Of a stretch of 64,000 bases of DNA, positions 44,201 through 53,223 are shown piece after piece. A model generated the notes under the pieces. The model was not told the DNA's origin, did not search any database, and saw only the letters and a program-made list of their open reading frames with translations. The stretch is from contig NZ_JAAFKG010000002.1 in the NCBI RefSeq assembly GCF_013299185.1, positions 127,370-191,369 of the forward strand, given 5' to 3'. Made by a program: the position numbers and the translations under genes. The stretch's first letter is position 1. Each line of letters starts with the position of its first letter. Origin of the DNA: Microcoleus sp. bin48.metabat.b7b8b9.023 (GTDB lineage Bacteria; Cyanobacteriota; Cyanobacteriia; Cyanobacteriales; Microcoleaceae).

Positions 44201-46936
44201 ATGAAAAATACGCCAGTAAATCAGAATGATATCCCAGGCATTTTAGGTTTCAATCCTGACGATATTGAAGTCTACATTCAAGGTGCAGAATCGTTTTATG
44301 CTCTCAGGAAATTTGAGCAGGCTGCGACAGCTTGCCAGCGAGTTATCCAAGTTAAACCTGATGCGAGGGTTTATAAAATTTGGGGTAATGCTAGGCAAGC
44401 TCAAGGTAAGGTAGAGGAAGCGAAAAACTGCTACGCTAAGGCTATTGAACTCGATCCTGATTTTGCTGAAGCTTATACTAATTTGGGGACGATTTATGCT
44501 CAGGAACAGCAGTGGCAATCGGCGATCGCATTTTACCAAAAGGCGATCGCCCTTCAGCCGAATTTAGCATCAACTTACCGAAATTTAGCTCGGGTGTGGG
44601 CGCAAATGGGGCAGCTATCGGAGGCTGACGGGTGCTGGTTTAAAGCGTATTCTCTGGAACCTGCCAAAGCCACGCCTGAAGAACACATCCAATTGGGCGA
44701 TAACTTTTTGAGGCAGAATCAGGTAACGCAGGCGATACGCTGTTACTGCCACGCGATCGAGCTAAACCCGAATTTTAACCAGGCTTACCAACAGTTAGGC
44801 AATGCTCTCAAAGCTCAAAGAAAGTTGCAGGAAGAAGTTGCCAACTATCGAAAAAATAGTGACAATGAGGCTAATCTTTCTGGGGATTTGTTGAATACAG
44901 TAGTGGTGGGTGCCAATCCAAAAGCTGAGTTACCTCAGAATCCCCAAACATCTACTTTGCAGGCAAATATTCCAGCTAATTTTTTGCAACTAGATTCGAC
45001 AACTTCTGCTGAACAACCTCGCGTACAGTTGCAGCAACAGCAAACAATTCCTGCTGTACCGCAACTGTTAAATACGATCGCCAATCCGGCAAATTCTGCA
45101 CCCGCTGTTCCCCACTCGGCTGATGTTTCGCCCCAGGTGACTGTTGTTGACAGCGGTTTTGCGACAGATTTTCGGAGGCAGGATACCGCTGATAACTGCA
45201 TTCAGCGGGCAGAATCCTATTGCGCTCAAAAACAATTCGATCTGGCTATTGCTGAGTGCAAGCGAGCCATTGAGATTCAACCCGATGCGGTGGCTGCTTA
45301 CAAACTGTGGGGCAGTCTTTTGCAAGGGCTGGGGAATTTAGAAGAGGCGATCGAGTGCTATCAAACAACTATCAAAATTAACTCTAATGACGTGCAAGCG
45401 CACGTAAATCTCGGCAGTTTGTATGCCATGAAACAACAGCGACAGCAGGCGATCGCTTGCTACCAAAAGGCGATCGCCCTCCAGCCGAATTTAGCAGCAG
45501 CTTACCGGAATTTGGCTCGGGTGTGGACGCAGGATGGCAAGCTAGAAGAGGCGAATGAGTGCTGGTACGAAGCGTTTTCGTTGGAACCGGAAAAGGTATC
45601 GCCCAATCACCACTTTAAACTGGGAAATATTTTGTTTCGGCAAGGTAAAATTACTCAGGCGATCGCCTGTTACCAGCGCGCGATCGAGTTAAACCCGAAC
45701 TTGGATGGTGTTTACCAAAATCTGGCGAAAGCGCTGACAAAAGAAGGCAAGTTGGATGAAGCTGCTGTCTGCTTGCAAAAAGCGGTGGCACTTAACGGCA
45801 ACTATTCAGTATCTAGTAAAGCAGTAGATTCTGTTCCCGCCACGACAGGGGTAAGCGCCCATCAAAACAGTCGCCAAACTGCGGCGGAAACTGGGGATAC
45901 AATTGTTTCTTCGGTAGAAATAAATAATCCTGCAAAGTCTGGGGAAACTCTCAAATTGTCTGCAAAGGCGATCGACTCTGGCAAACCTGTGACAGTTGCC
46001 AATTCTCTCAGTACAGAAGCATACATCAAACAGGCAGAATCTTATTACGCCCAGGGTAAATTTGATGAGGCGATAAATGAGTGCAAGCGAGCCATTGAAA
46101 TCACACCCGAGGCGGCAATTGCTTACAAGATTGCGGGGAATGCTACTCAAGCAATGGGAAAAGTTGATGCTGCTAGGTATTGGTACACTGAAGCCTTGGA
46201 GATTGAACCCAACTTTGCTGAAATTCATGCAAATTTAGGCAGCATCTACGCTCGTCAAAAACTGTGGCAAAAGTCAATTGTTTGTTATAAAAAAGCAATT
46301 GAAATTAAACCAGATCTCGTAGTGGCTTACCGGAATTTAGCTCAAGTTTTTGTGCAGTCTGGATTTCCACAAGTAGGGGCAGAATACTGGTATGAAGCTC
46401 TCACTTTAGATATCAATTGGGCAACTGCTGAGGAACACTTTACTCTGGGCAATACTTTGCTACAGTTCGGTCAGTTGGAGAAGGCAATTTCCTGTTACCG
46501 ACGGGCAATTCAGTTGCAGCCGAGTTATGCGGATGCTTATCACAATTTAGGAGAAATCTTGAGCGTTCGGGGTGAGTGGGAAGATGCGATCGCAGTTTAC
46601 CAGCAAGCGATCGAACTGAACCCATATTATGAGGGGTCTCATTACAGTTTGGGGAAAGTTTGGGCTAGTCTCGATCGGCGGGAAGACGCGATCGCCTGTT
46701 ATCGGACGGCGATCCAATTAAATCCCCACTTTGCTCAAGCATATCAAAGTTTGGGGGAAGTTTTAGATAGTCGCGGTCAGTTGGATGAGGCGATCGGGTG
46801 TTATGAAAAAACCATTGAATTGAAACCTGATATCTGGGAACTTCACCAAAAGTTAGGTGATGCTTTGCAAGAAAAAGGCGAAATTGATGGAGCGATCCAC
46901 GCTTACAACCGCGCCATAGAACTGGCAAATAATTAG
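41279..46936 (+). CDS. Very large TPR protein with embedded GT61 (DUF563) glycosyltransferase domain
   Basis: The 1885-residue protein has N-terminal TPR units (about 30-350), then an odd insert (about 359-447), a GT61 domain (about 500-830) and long C-terminal TPR blocks separated by Pro/Asn/Gln-rich linkers. GT61 evidence is NVYFHWMVDILPRIEILHRW, ERIYISRNKCSYRRVINEE, the active-site-like IIAPHGSGLTNIIFCSPG and KVIELTSPNY. GT61 enzymes transfer sugars such as xylose or GlcNAc to glycans or protein. The TPR parts may hold the acceptor protein. ATG at 41279; a second ATG four codons on is equally possible. It heads a run of three TPR-glycosyltransferases. Confidence 0.9.
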   Translation: MMSVMTSDQNLDKISNLTAIATEAIAENANLDVKTLYKTGTAFQQQGKIEAAIDSYRQAISCWKQNCDRAVLPWAVKAYSNWGCILAQEGKFDEAMAVFQAGIAVAPDDAALYHNLGIVLLEMRKPQEAIARYRRAIELQPELAIARYNLGKAFQQLGLHTFAGECFDRVISQNPDRVAAWGDRAISLIAQGKLAEAMVCFQNAIALQSEFVEGFCHHVEMRLTSVAELNELDRSQIACVRFLRQLQEKNGSNSAISSLAQNPLNFSSLLLNLADTYFHLGNALAEYGGHEQAEQYYQKALQIQPKNADIYLRLADCLSRQQRFSAAIVIYRLVLAIAGDRSDICEALQAVLKQQQNLIHSPSARLGFKPQANSESPLKWTKESCFSPRPRTSAMRQGFQPLSESESEPESELNSNTNVSRNNSILVPPLSKGGLGGVKECCTILDNRYNSNFEIIKYPSTVNENEQKSECHGLDCQRCLRRIFKQFEPVHLGDGVYSCDGQTKTAFESPETFVTSLPNGRAWIVPQKNSWMICNAIAIVDSGDRLLPELSREYPGELPGCENQHSTQHRFLKLKPEELPPLEKIDGTVVVLAGLSGNVYFHWMVDILPRIEILHRWGVNLEEIDWFLVNSCQQPFQRETLKALGIPEYKIIESDRHPYIQAQHLIVPSFSGYLGWLSTQGLEFLRRVFSREQSSKLPESSAWESKNTHPERIYISRNKCSYRRVINEEQVIDFLSGFGFVPVLLESMTLNEQIALFAGAKVIIAPHGSGLTNIIFCSPGTKVIELTSPNYIRHYYWAIGQQLNLEHYYVTGENFECYPIRQLMYQNPLTEDILVNLKDLKIMLGNVNVIPSKKPLNLISRENPKRTIKIMNQESGDYFQKRAEFYLTQGKLADALAACEQALKHQPNFAPAYKTLGKISEAQGNSAKAKHWYTKALEFQPDFAEVYSDLAALYAAEKNWEMALNCHQKSTSIPMKNTPVNQNDIPGILGFNPDDIEVYIQGAESFYALRKFEQAATACQRVIQVKPDARVYKIWGNARQAQGKVEEAKNCYAKAIELDPDFAEAYTNLGTIYAQEQQWQSAIAFYQKAIALQPNLASTYRNLARVWAQMGQLSEADGCWFKAYSLEPAKATPEEHIQLGDNFLRQNQVTQAIRCYCHAIELNPNFNQAYQQLGNALKAQRKLQEEVANYRKNSDNEANLSGDLLNTVVVGANPKAELPQNPQTSTLQANIPANFLQLDSTTSAEQPRVQLQQQQTIPAVPQLLNTIANPANSAPAVPHSADVSPQVTVVDSGFATDFRRQDTADNCIQRAESYCAQKQFDLAIAECKRAIEIQPDAVAAYKLWGSLLQGLGNLEEAIECYQTTIKINSNDVQAHVNLGSLYAMKQQRQQAIACYQKAIALQPNLAAAYRNLARVWTQDGKLEEANECWYEAFSLEPEKVSPNHHFKLGNILFRQGKITQAIACYQRAIELNPNLDGVYQNLAKALTKEGKLDEAAVCLQKAVALNGNYSVSSKAVDSVPATTGVSAHQNSRQTAAETGDTIVSSVEINNPAKSGETLKLSAKAIDSGKPVTVANSLSTEAYIKQAESYYAQGKFDEAINECKRAIEITPEAAIAYKIAGNATQAMGKVDAARYWYTEALEIEPNFAEIHANLGSIYARQKLWQKSIVCYKKAIEIKPDLVVAYRNLAQVFVQSGFPQVGAEYWYEALTLDINWATAEEHFTLGNTLLQFGQLEKAISCYRRAIQLQPSYADAYHNLGEILSVRGEWEDAIAVYQQAIELNPYYEGSHYSLGKVWASLDRREDAIACYRTAIQLNPHFAQAYQSLGEVLDSRGQLDEAIGCYEKTIELKPDIWELHQKLGDALQEKGEIDGAIHAYNRAIELANN
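42361..42595 (+). repeat. Run of intergenic-type palindromic repeats inside the GT61 reading frame
   Basis: Consecutive hairpins are CCTGGGGTTCAAACCCCAGG (about 42374), GTCCACTAAAGTGGAC, GTCCTCGACCGAGGAC and ACAGGGGTTTCAACCCCTGT. A C-run/G-run block near 42559-42590 translates as PPLSKGGLGGV. These are sequences normally found between cyanobacterial genes. The frame stays open throughout. Confidence 0.85.
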
Positions 46937-47021
46937 TTCTATATTTTCCGGATACTGATTCAGGAAATAGAATAATAAATCACAAGGATTTGACTGTATC
47001 AATTTTTAGCAGGTATAGGAT

Positions 47022-49022
47022 ATGAACAGCGAAACCAATAATATCATAGAATTCCCTCTTAATAACAATTCCGAGTCATTCCTCGCGCGCCAACCAATTG
47101 ACAATTTGTTGAATCCGCAATCTTTGGCTTTAAAAAGAATCTACTTAGAAGGTGACGAACAAGATAGGAAGAAAGTGCGCGATTCCTATAGCATAGTCAA
47201 TGCTAGCTTTAGCCATGCTAAACCTCACTACAGTTTAGGAAAAGTTTTTGCCAAAAAAGGAGAGTGGGATAAGGCTATTTCGTCCTACCGTCAAGCCTTA
47301 GATTTGACATCTGATTCAGCGGAAATTTACCAGAGTTTGGGAGACGCTCTTGTTAAAAAGAGCGAGTTAGATGAAGCTGTCATAATTTATCAAAAAGCGA
47401 TCGAAATTCAGCCTTCTCTGTGGGAAGTCCACCACAATTTGGGGGATGTTTTGCAAGGACAAGGAAGATTGAATGAGGCTGTTGCTGCGTATCGTCGGGC
47501 GATCGCCTTTAACCCCGATTTTTCTTGGTCGCACAATAATTTAGGGGATGTGCTGATTAAGCAGGAGAAATGGGAGGAGGCGGTTGAGGGGTATAAAAGT
47601 GCGATCGCCCTAAATCCAGGCTTCCATTGGTCTCACTATAACTTAGCGGATGCTTTAGTGCAGTTGGAGAGGTGGGAGGAGGCGATCGCGACTTATCGTA
47701 GTGCCATTGAGTTAAAATCGGATTTGCCTTGCGTGCAAGAAAAGTTAGCCGATGCGCTGAAAAATCACAGTCCGCTGTCAGTCAAAGAAGCTATTAGTTG
47801 TTACAGTCAAGCTATTGAGGAAAATCCAGATAATATCAAAGTCTATCACAAGGCTTTGGAAGTTAATCCAAAAGATCCGCAACTCTATTTAGGTTTGGGT
47901 AATGCTCTCGCAAAACAGAACAATAGAGATGGAGCGATCGTATTTTATCAGATGGGGTTACAGTTCAAGCCTGGTGACTTTGAACTTTCTTTGCAGTTAT
48001 CGAAAGCCTTGATAAATATCAAGGATGGATTTGAGGATCTGGCAATAGAGTCGCAAGCCGAGACGATCGATTTTTATAGCAAGCAGAGGGCAAATTATGT
48101 CAACTCCTCAAAAATGCTGTTACCAGTTCAATTCTCGCCGATCGCAAAATCTACACGATATCAAGTTGATATTGTTGTCTGCGTTCATAATGCTTTAGAG
48201 GATGTGAAAGAGTGTTTAACCTCTATTGTCCGACACACCAAGGTTGACTATCGCTTGCTCATCGTAGATGATGGTTCTCAACCAGAAACTAGAGATTTTA
48301 TTCAGGCGTGGGTTAAAGATGTTTCGCCAGCAATTGTTTTGAGAAATGAGACAGCCCGCGGTTATACCAAAGCAGCTAATATCGGTATGCGAGCCAGTAC
48401 GGGTGACTATATAATTTTGTTGAATAGCGACACAATTGTCACACCTGGCTGGATAGAAAAATTAGTTGACTGTGCTAATTCACGAAAAGATATTGGCATA
48501 GTCGGGCCTCTGTCAAATTGTGCATCTTGGCAATCGATTCCCGAAATATTTGACAATAAGGGGGGCTGGATGATTAACAGCGTTCCTGATGGATTTTCAC
48601 TGGAAACTTTTAGTCAATTGGTAGAGAATGTTTCGGAAAAGGCATTTCCAAGTGTGAATTTTGTTAATGGCTTTTGCTACATGATTAAGAGAGCAGTGCT
48701 TGAGGCAATTGGGTGGCTGGATGAAGAGAGTTTTCCCTACGGTTATGGGGAAGAAAATGATTTTTCAATTCGAGCTAGGAAAGCTGGGTTTAAACTAGCG
48801 ATCGCTGACCATGCCTATGTCTATCACTCTAAGTCTAAGAGTTTTGGACACGAACGCCGTCAAGAGCTTTCTAAACAAGGTTCTACAGCGTTTAAACAGA
48901 AGCATCCCGATATTAATGTCAAAGCTTTGACTGAGGAAATCAAAAACAATCAAACTCTCGATCGTTTGCGCCTCAAGCTCCGCGAACATATCATATTAAA
49001 TCCGGGTTCATCCCCGTTATAA
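47022..49022 (+). CDS. TPR protein with C-terminal GT2 glycosyltransferase
   Basis: The 666-residue protein has seven or so TPR units (about 65-350; for example AISSYRQALDLTSDSAEIYQ). A GT-A fold, family 2 domain follows (about 380-640): VDIVVCVHNALEDVKECLTS, LLIVDDGSQPET, GYTKAANIGMRASTGDYIIL, the D-x-D-like LLNSDT, FVNGFCYMIKRAVLEAIGWL and YGEENDFSIRARKAG. The ENDF box is the ED-motif of inverting transferases. It lies 85 bases after the GT61 gene on the same strand. Its donor and acceptor are unknown. Confidence 0.92.
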   Translation: MNSETNNIIEFPLNNNSESFLARQPIDNLLNPQSLALKRIYLEGDEQDRKKVRDSYSIVNASFSHAKPHYSLGKVFAKKGEWDKAISSYRQALDLTSDSAEIYQSLGDALVKKSELDEAVIIYQKAIEIQPSLWEVHHNLGDVLQGQGRLNEAVAAYRRAIAFNPDFSWSHNNLGDVLIKQEKWEEAVEGYKSAIALNPGFHWSHYNLADALVQLERWEEAIATYRSAIELKSDLPCVQEKLADALKNHSPLSVKEAISCYSQAIEENPDNIKVYHKALEVNPKDPQLYLGLGNALAKQNNRDGAIVFYQMGLQFKPGDFELSLQLSKALINIKDGFEDLAIESQAETIDFYSKQRANYVNSSKMLLPVQFSPIAKSTRYQVDIVVCVHNALEDVKECLTSIVRHTKVDYRLLIVDDGSQPETRDFIQAWVKDVSPAIVLRNETARGYTKAANIGMRASTGDYIILLNSDTIVTPGWIEKLVDCANSRKDIGIVGPLSNCASWQSIPEIFDNKGGWMINSVPDGFSLETFSQLVENVSEKAFPSVNFVNGFCYMIKRAVLEAIGWLDEESFPYGYGEENDFSIRARKAGFKLAIADHAYVYHSKSKSFGHERRQELSKQGSTAFKQKHPDINVKALTEEIKNNQTLDRLRLKLREHIILNPGSSPL

Positions 49023-49338
49023 ATTGTAGGGTGCGTCGCTCACCGACAGCCTGGTTGATGGCGAGAATTATTGGTAGCGACGCATCCTAGGTCTTTGATA
49101 TTGTTTCCGGCTGTATCGGAATTATTTAACCGCAGAGAACACAGAGAGCACAGAGGAAGAGAATAGAGAGATGAATGATTGAGATGAAGAGAGAATTTGA
49201 TATGAGATCGCAAAGGAGGTAGCTAACCAGGATTTAGTATCATATCAAATCCGACTCAAAGCAAATGATTTTCGCTACAGGTTACTAGAAAATTGTCAAC
49301 TGTCAACTGTCAACTGTCAACTGTCAACAGGGTTTTAT
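49023..49338. other. Spacer with GTAGGGTGCGTC repeat, dispersed CAGAG repeat and STRR
   Basis: 49027-49092 holds GTAGGGTGCGTCGCTCACCG and the partner GCGACGCATCCTA. 49126-49170 holds AACCGCAGAGAACACAGAGA, the inverse of the repeat at 15.84 and 54.35 kb. 49294-49330 is a CAACTGT heptamer array ending just before the next gene. Confidence 0.75.
49294..49330. repeat. STRR heptamer array (CAACTGT)n next to a start codon
   Basis: Five heptamers end nine bases before the ATG of the TPR-GT4 gene. Confidence 0.9.
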
Positions 49339-51579
49339 ATGTCAGAAAAAGTCGAGCTAGAAAATGCAGAAAATCATTTCCAAACTGGTCAAAAACTTGA
49401 ACGGGAAGGGAAATTAGAAGCAGCGATCGCTATTTACGCTCAAGCGATTCAAGCCAACCCAAATAACTCTGAGTTTCACCGCAGTTTAGGAGAGGTTTTG
49501 CAACGATTGGGGCGACATTCAGAAGCGATCGCCAGTTACCGTCAAGCAATTGAGTTGCAACCGAAGTTTTCTAAAGCTTACCACAACCTAGGAAATGCCC
49601 TAAGCCAACAGAAGCAATGGGAGTCGGCGATCGCCTCTTACCGTCAGGCGATCGAACTCAAACCCAACCTCCCCACAGCTTACTACCGTTTAGGGGAAGC
49701 TTTGCAACAACTTGGAGAAATGGAAGAAGCGATTGTCGCTTACCGTCAAGCGATTGAACTCAACCCAAATAACCCTGACTTTCACCACAGTTTAGGGGAA
49801 TTTTGGCGGCAACAAGGGAAATATCAGGAAGCGATCGCCTGTTACCGTCAAGCTATAGAGCTGCAACCAAAGTTTTTTAAAGCTTATCACAACTTAGGAA
49901 ATGCTCTGGGTCAACTCAAGCAGTGGACTGAAGCGATCGCCTCTTACCGTCAGGCGATCGAACTTAACCCAAATATTCCTGAGTTGCAATTCAGCCTAGG
50001 AGAGCTTTTGCAGCAACAAGGGAGACATTCCGAGGCTATCCCTTGTTACCGTCAAGCTATAAAGCTGCAACCGAAGTTTTCTAAAGCTTACCACAACCTA
50101 GGAAATGCTCTGGGTCAAATGAAGCAATGGTCAGAAGCGATCGCCTCTTACCGTCAGGCGATCGAACTCAAACCCAACCTCCCCACTGCTTGCTATCGTT
50201 TGGGCGAAGCTTTGCAACAACTGGGACAGATCGATGAGGCGATCGCCAGCTACCGTAAAGCTATTGAACTAAAACCCGATTCTTCTGCTAAATTTTACTA
50301 CAATTTAGGAGAACTTCTGGGCCAAAAACAGCAGTGGGAAGAGGCAATTAGCTGTTACAGTCAAGCATTCGAGCTTGACCCAAACTTTTCGCCAGCCTAT
50401 TACAAATTAAAGCAAGCCTTAGCCCAAAACGGTCAGCCCGATCCACAAGCCAAAACAGTTTCCTACCAGCGAGGTGCTATCAAGTTAAATTTCGATCGTG
50501 AATTTCCCAAAATTTTGTTTATTCTCCCCGTCAAAGGCGGTGGAGGAGGCGCTCATTCAGTAGTGCAAGAATCCTTAGCACTTTATCGCTCTGGTATCCC
50601 TATCAAAATAGCCGTCAATCAGTCTAACTTTACTGACTTTTTAAAAGGTTACAAAGAAATTCCTGAAATTGGTGAAATTGCAGCTTCTTATCAAACTTTA
50701 ACTGAGTTCAAAAAATTAGCTCAAAATTTCTCAGTAGTCTGTGCTACTACCTACAGTTCAGTAAAAATCCTGGAAGCCTTAGTTAAAGAAAATCCCCAGA
50801 TATTGCCAGCTTACTACATACAAGATTACGAACCATTATTTTCTTACATAGATACTCCCGAGTGGGAAGAAGCGCGACAATCCTATGGACTGATTCCCCA
50901 TGCCGTCCAATTTGCTAAAACTCAATGGTTGTGCGAGATTGTCAATCGCAATCATGCTGTTAAAGTCCACAAAGTAGAAGCCAGCATCGACCATCAAGTT
51001 TACTCCCCCGATCTCAAAAGTGAAAACTCTCGTATAGAGATTTCTATGATGGTAAGATTCACCACGGCCAGACGAGCTCCCCGTCGTACATTAGCTGTGG
51101 CTAAAATTTTATCAGAGTTGTTTCCAAATCAAGTACATTTTACTATCTTTGGCTCTGACCGGAGTCTGATTGAATCTGCTGGAATACCGATTCCAGAAAA
51201 CACTACGATTTTCCCTCATCTGAGTCGCTCCGAAGTAGCGGCCCTGCTGCGAAACTCAGATATATTTCTAGATCTTTCTGATTTCCAGGCTTTTGGCCGT
51301 ACAGCTATAGAAGCAATGGCTTCTGGCTGCATTCCAGTTGTCCCCGATAAAGGAGGAACAGATGAATTTGCAATCCCTGATTTTAACTCCGTAGTCGTTG
51401 ACACCACATCGATTGAGGATTGTGTCAAGGGTATTGGTAAGCTCATTCAAGCCGATCGCAATGTCTTATTGCAACTCAAGTTAAATGCTATTGAAACAGC
51501 GGCAAGATATTCACCAAAACGTGCTGCTTTTAGCATTTACAATCTTTTCTGCAATGAACTACTTCAAATTGCTTCATAG
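49339..51579 (+). CDS. TPR protein with C-terminal GT4 glycosyltransferase
   Basis: The 746-residue protein has eleven TPR units (residues about 5-370) that are nearly identical to one another, with the refrain EAIASYRQAIELKPNLPTAY. A GT-B transferase follows (about 390-740): KILFILPVKGGGGGAHSVVQ, PAYYIQDYEPLFSYIDT, EISMMVRFTTARRAPRRTLA and FLDLSDFQAFGRTAIEAMAS, then P-V-V-P-D-K-G-G-T-D-E-F. The last segments bind the nucleotide sugar. Relatives act in rhamnan and surface polysaccharide synthesis. The methyltransferase gene follows after 28 bases, so the two are probably co-transcribed. Confidence 0.92.
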   Translation: MSEKVELENAENHFQTGQKLEREGKLEAAIAIYAQAIQANPNNSEFHRSLGEVLQRLGRHSEAIASYRQAIELQPKFSKAYHNLGNALSQQKQWESAIASYRQAIELKPNLPTAYYRLGEALQQLGEMEEAIVAYRQAIELNPNNPDFHHSLGEFWRQQGKYQEAIACYRQAIELQPKFFKAYHNLGNALGQLKQWTEAIASYRQAIELNPNIPELQFSLGELLQQQGRHSEAIPCYRQAIKLQPKFSKAYHNLGNALGQMKQWSEAIASYRQAIELKPNLPTACYRLGEALQQLGQIDEAIASYRKAIELKPDSSAKFYYNLGELLGQKQQWEEAISCYSQAFELDPNFSPAYYKLKQALAQNGQPDPQAKTVSYQRGAIKLNFDREFPKILFILPVKGGGGGAHSVVQESLALYRSGIPIKIAVNQSNFTDFLKGYKEIPEIGEIAASYQTLTEFKKLAQNFSVVCATTYSSVKILEALVKENPQILPAYYIQDYEPLFSYIDTPEWEEARQSYGLIPHAVQFAKTQWLCEIVNRNHAVKVHKVEASIDHQVYSPDLKSENSRIEISMMVRFTTARRAPRRTLAVAKILSELFPNQVHFTIFGSDRSLIESAGIPIPENTTIFPHLSRSEVAALLRNSDIFLDLSDFQAFGRTAIEAMASGCIPVVPDKGGTDEFAIPDFNSVVVDTTSIEDCVKGIGKLIQADRNVLLQLKLNAIETAARYSPKRAAFSIYNLFCNELLQIAS

Positions 51580-51607
51580 ATGTTTTTAGGAGTTTTAAGT
51601 AAGTATT

Positions 51608-52363
51608 ATGTTAGACCCTGTTCTTCAAAGGCGATATCTCAATAAAGTTCAGCTCCAACTAATGACCCGAAAACGATGGGCTTACCTACGCTATCTTCAG
51701 ATGCGCGAAGGATTAATCGAAGCCTTAAAAACGGCAGGAGAAATTAAATCCTTTCTCAGCGTTGGCTGTGGGGCTGGATTAACGGAGGTAGCTCTCGCTC
51801 TAGAATTTCCTGCAATTGAGTTTTACCTCACGGATATTGATACTAAAGCCAATATTCAAAAGCGATTAGGGGTTCGGATGGCCACCGAATGGGTTATTGA
51901 AAATGTCAAATTTGACACTTATGATACTTTGACTCCCTCATCAGAATCCTACGATCTAGTAGCCTCGATTGAAGTCCTAGAACATATCGAGGCTGACAAA
52001 ACAGCAGCGATTAATATGCGTGCAGCATCACGGAAGTATGTATTTGCACTTGTTCCATTTGCCAGTCATGAAACTAACCTCAATCAAAAAATGAGAGAAA
52101 GTGTCTGGAAAAATCACCAGCATTATCGCGTCGGCTACAATGCTGATAGTATCAAGGAAATTTTCCCAGATATTACAATTTTACGTGGGTGTTACTGGAA
52201 CGATGCTGGTATTAAACTGCGCCAAAAACTTGAACTTTTGTCTGATGAAGAAATCCGGGCTTTATTGCCACATTTAACTCAGCTAGCTAAAACAGATATT
52301 CGTAACAGTATCCCTGGCGCTGATGGAAATTGTCATGGAATGTGGATCTTGTCAAAAGTCTGA
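51608..52363 (+). CDS. Class I SAM-dependent methyltransferase
   Basis: The 251-residue protein has SAM motif I FLSVGCGAGLTEVALALEFP (about 54-73), an acidic residue ending strand 2 (YLTDIDTKA), and the post-I segment YDLVASIEVLEHIEADKT. The C-terminal half has HYRVGYNADSIKEIFPDITI. It sits 28 bases after the TPR-GT4 gene and probably methylates a sugar or a glycan intermediate made by the locus; that is inference from context. No other domain is visible. Confidence 0.87.
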   Translation: MLDPVLQRRYLNKVQLQLMTRKRWAYLRYLQMREGLIEALKTAGEIKSFLSVGCGAGLTEVALALEFPAIEFYLTDIDTKANIQKRLGVRMATEWVIENVKFDTYDTLTPSSESYDLVASIEVLEHIEADKTAAINMRAASRKYVFALVPFASHETNLNQKMRESVWKNHQHYRVGYNADSIKEIFPDITILRGCYWNDAGIKLRQKLELLSDEEIRALLPHLTQLAKTDIRNSIPGADGNCHGMWILSKV

Positions 52364-52370
52364 ATTATAT

Positions 52371-52425
52371 CTGTTGACAGTTGACAGTTGACAGTTGACT
52401 GTTGACTGTTGACTGTTGATAGTTT
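52371..52425. repeat. STRR heptamer array (GTTGACA / GTTGACT)n
   Basis: Seven heptamers in the spacer between the two convergent methyltransferase genes, shifting from GTTGACA to GTTGACT units. Confidence 0.9.
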
Positions 52426-52442
52426 ACAGCATTTGACAAATT

Positions 52443-52513
52443 AGGTACGTAGTTGCGCTTCAGCGCTCTTTCCTGATATTAGCTAAGAGCGCTGAAGCGC
52501 AACAACGTACCTT
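52443..52513. repeat. Palindromic repeat, GGTACGTAGTTGCGC family
   Basis: AGGTACGTAGTTGCGCTTCA and its inverse at 52488-52512 with an AT-rich loop. A long hairpin can form between convergent genes, and there it may act as a transcription barrier. Confidence 0.85.
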
Positions 52514-52524
52514 TACTCAGTCGC

Positions 52525-53223
52525 TCAAGAAAAAGTGAGACCTTTTTGATAAATCAAATGTTTGTATGGAAGATTGCGAACATCGGACACACTGACATTA
52601 TTAGACAACCAAATAATGCCAACAACTTCTCGATAAACTGGTTGATTGAATTCCACTATTGGTTTTGGTTCATGTTTCTCTTGTTCCCAATGCTGTTGGT
52701 TTTTGAGTGACGATAACGGGTGAATAGTTGTATCTTGAGAAGAGTTAACCAAGACTCTCCCATAAATTTCATAGTTGGGAACATTGAGTTCTTCAAGAAT
52801 ATTCTTTACCTGTTGGGCTTTCAGATGTAAAGTATGACCTGTCCAGTCAGACCAATAAAATTTTAGTCCTAAAGATTTTAAGTAGTCATCTGCATCAAAA
52901 AAAGGCCCTTTAATAAAAACGAATTTTCTCGAAATTCGGATAGCATTTTTTATGGCTTCTTTGGCATAATCTAATTTAGGTAAATGCTCCAAAGTATGGT
53001 TGAGAATTGTAAAATCTACGCAACCATCAGGGAGATCGAGATTGCAAAAATCTCCTTTGATGGCATCATATCCAGCAGCTTTGGCTGATGCTACCTTCTT
53101 GGGATCGAGATCGATGCCAAATCCCTTACGCCCTTTGAGTATGTTGATTCCAAATTGAATTGAGCTACCGTTAGAACAGCCAAAGTCTGCAAAATCGAAA
53201 CTTGTAATATCGAACTCACTCAT
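52525..53223 (-). CDS. SAM-dependent methyltransferase
   Basis: The 232-residue protein has motif I FADFGCSNGSSIQFG (about 11-25), the acidic post-I residue in GKGFGIDLDPKKVASAK (shown as KGFGIDLDP), DAIKGDFCNLDLPDG and the helix VDFTILNHTLEHLPKLDYAK. It differs from the preceding methyltransferase in all but the fold. The glycine-rich loop reads GCSNG rather than GCGxG, a common variant. It is convergent with the TPR-GT/methyltransferase unit and may be part of the same glycan locus. The substrate is unknown. Confidence 0.86.
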   Translation of the reverse strand: MSEFDITSFDFADFGCSNGSSIQFGINILKGRKGFGIDLDPKKVASAKAAGYDAIKGDFCNLDLPDGCVDFTILNHTLEHLPKLDYAKEAIKNAIRISRKFVFIKGPFFDADDYLKSLGLKFYWSDWTGHTLHLKAQQVKNILEELNVPNYEIYGRVLVNSSQDTTIHPLSSLKNQQHWEQEKHEPKPIVEFNQPVYREVVGIIWLSNNVSVSDVRNLPYKHLIYQKGLTFS

